From assembly GCA_030017355.1 (NCBI GenBank), contig JASEIR010000008.1, positions 384 through 30,980 on the forward strand: 30,597 nucleotides of DNA, given 5' to 3'. The notes beneath the pieces are model-generated. The model did no database searches. It saw nothing but the letters and a program-made list of their open reading frames with translations, and was not told where the DNA came from. Origin of the DNA: Actinomycetota bacterium (GTDB taxonomy: Bacteria > Actinomycetota > Aquicultoria > Aquicultorales > Aquicultoraceae). This document shows positions 30,374 to 30,597 of this stretch, in pieces (the stretch's first letter is position 1; every line of letters starts with the position of its first letter). A program made the position numbers and the translations under genes.

Positions 30374-30597
30374 CTACTGAGCCGTTACCTCAGAGATTGC
30401 TTCCTCAAGAGTATCGAAGGCTTTAAGGCCAACGTTTTCAAAGACACCAAGAATGTTTAGCTTCTTAATGAGATAATTATTCTGGTTAACTACAAGAGCC
30501 ATGCAGATTCCTGCTTTCCCAAACTTAGCGTGGTATGACATTAATAACCCAATTCCAGAGCTATCGATTAGGTTAACAGAGGATAGGTCTACGACCA
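30374..30597 (-). CDS. STAS-domain anti-sigma factor antagonist (partial)
   Basis: The last 73 or so codons of a minus-strand gene whose start lies beyond the window. The visible protein begins VVDLSSVNLIDSSGIGLLM, the signature of SpoIIAA/RsbV-type STAS domains; the first Ser of the IDSSG motif is the residue phosphorylated by an anti-sigma kinase in the family. It ends in FDTLEEAISEVTAQ. A partner-switching control of a sigma factor is implied, but the partner genes are outside the window. Confidence 0.88.
   Translation of the reverse strand, partial: VVDLSSVNLIDSSGIGLLMSYHAKFGKAGICMALVVNQNNYLIKKLNILGVFENVGLKAFDTLEEAISEVTAQ

Overview
This window looks like a chromosomal stretch from an anaerobic or microaerophilic, Gram-positive-type bacterium. 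The pointers are superoxide reductase plus rubrerythrin, a lone carbon monoxide dehydrogenase homologue, cytochrome bd, cytochrome c nitrite reductase, and a sortase resembling class E with a sorting signal near the LAxTG type. Class E sortases are typical of Actinobacteria, so a deep-branching anaerobic actinobacterial lineage is a reasonable guess, but there is no rRNA or other firm taxonomic marker here.

Layout. Bases 1-3000 hold a two-gene minus-strand unit (one gene frameshifted) bracketed by a 69-bp direct repeat. Bases 3180-6370 hold a cupin, a Crp/Fnr-family regulator and a CooS-family protein; an FNR-like palindrome lies between the last two. Bases 6530-7515 hold the rbr-dfx oxidative-stress operon (minus). 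Bases 8000-11020 hold cydAB behind a Fur/PerR-type palindrome, with a convergent Rrf2 regulator. Bases 11070-15920 hold a heme-binding histidine kinase, an OmpR-type regulator, nrfH and nrfA, bracketed by two copies of a 54-bp sequence that is the 3' end of the following radical SAM gene. Bases 17000-18230 are decayed (frameshifted methyltransferase, membrane-protein remnant). Bases 18400-21300 hold a small membrane-anchored protein, an isoprenylcysteine-methyltransferase-like protein and a FAD/Rieske oxidoreductase. Bases 21500-23730 hold a two-component system whose response regulator has lost its phosphoacceptor, and a divergent secreted acidic protein. Bases 24060-30600 hold an orphan protein, a CBS/CorC-type membrane protein, a surface-anchored cytochrome-like protein convergent with a sortase-TPR fusion, a Cas4-like nuclease, a BON-domain protein, tRNA-Arg(CCG) and a partial STAS protein.

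How it fits together. The theme is respiration and defence under low oxygen and nitrogen-oxide stress: NrfHA reduces nitrite, CydAB scavenges oxygen, and Rbr and Dfx remove peroxide and superoxide. The most interesting gene is the CooS homologue at 4480-6366. It lacks the usual C-cluster cysteine (Glu in its place) and the usual catalytic His (Tyr in its place), has a CX2C rather than CX7C D-cluster motif, and sits behind an FNR/HcpR-like regulator with a matching operator at about -41.5 of a predicted promoter. I infer a hybrid-cluster-like redox enzyme, perhaps acting on hydroxylamine or NO-derived species, rather than a CO oxidiser.

Mobile-element traces are common: REP-like repeats scattered in at least four intergenic places, two direct-repeat-bracketed cassettes, and several broken genes. 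No transposase, integrase or CRISPR array was seen.
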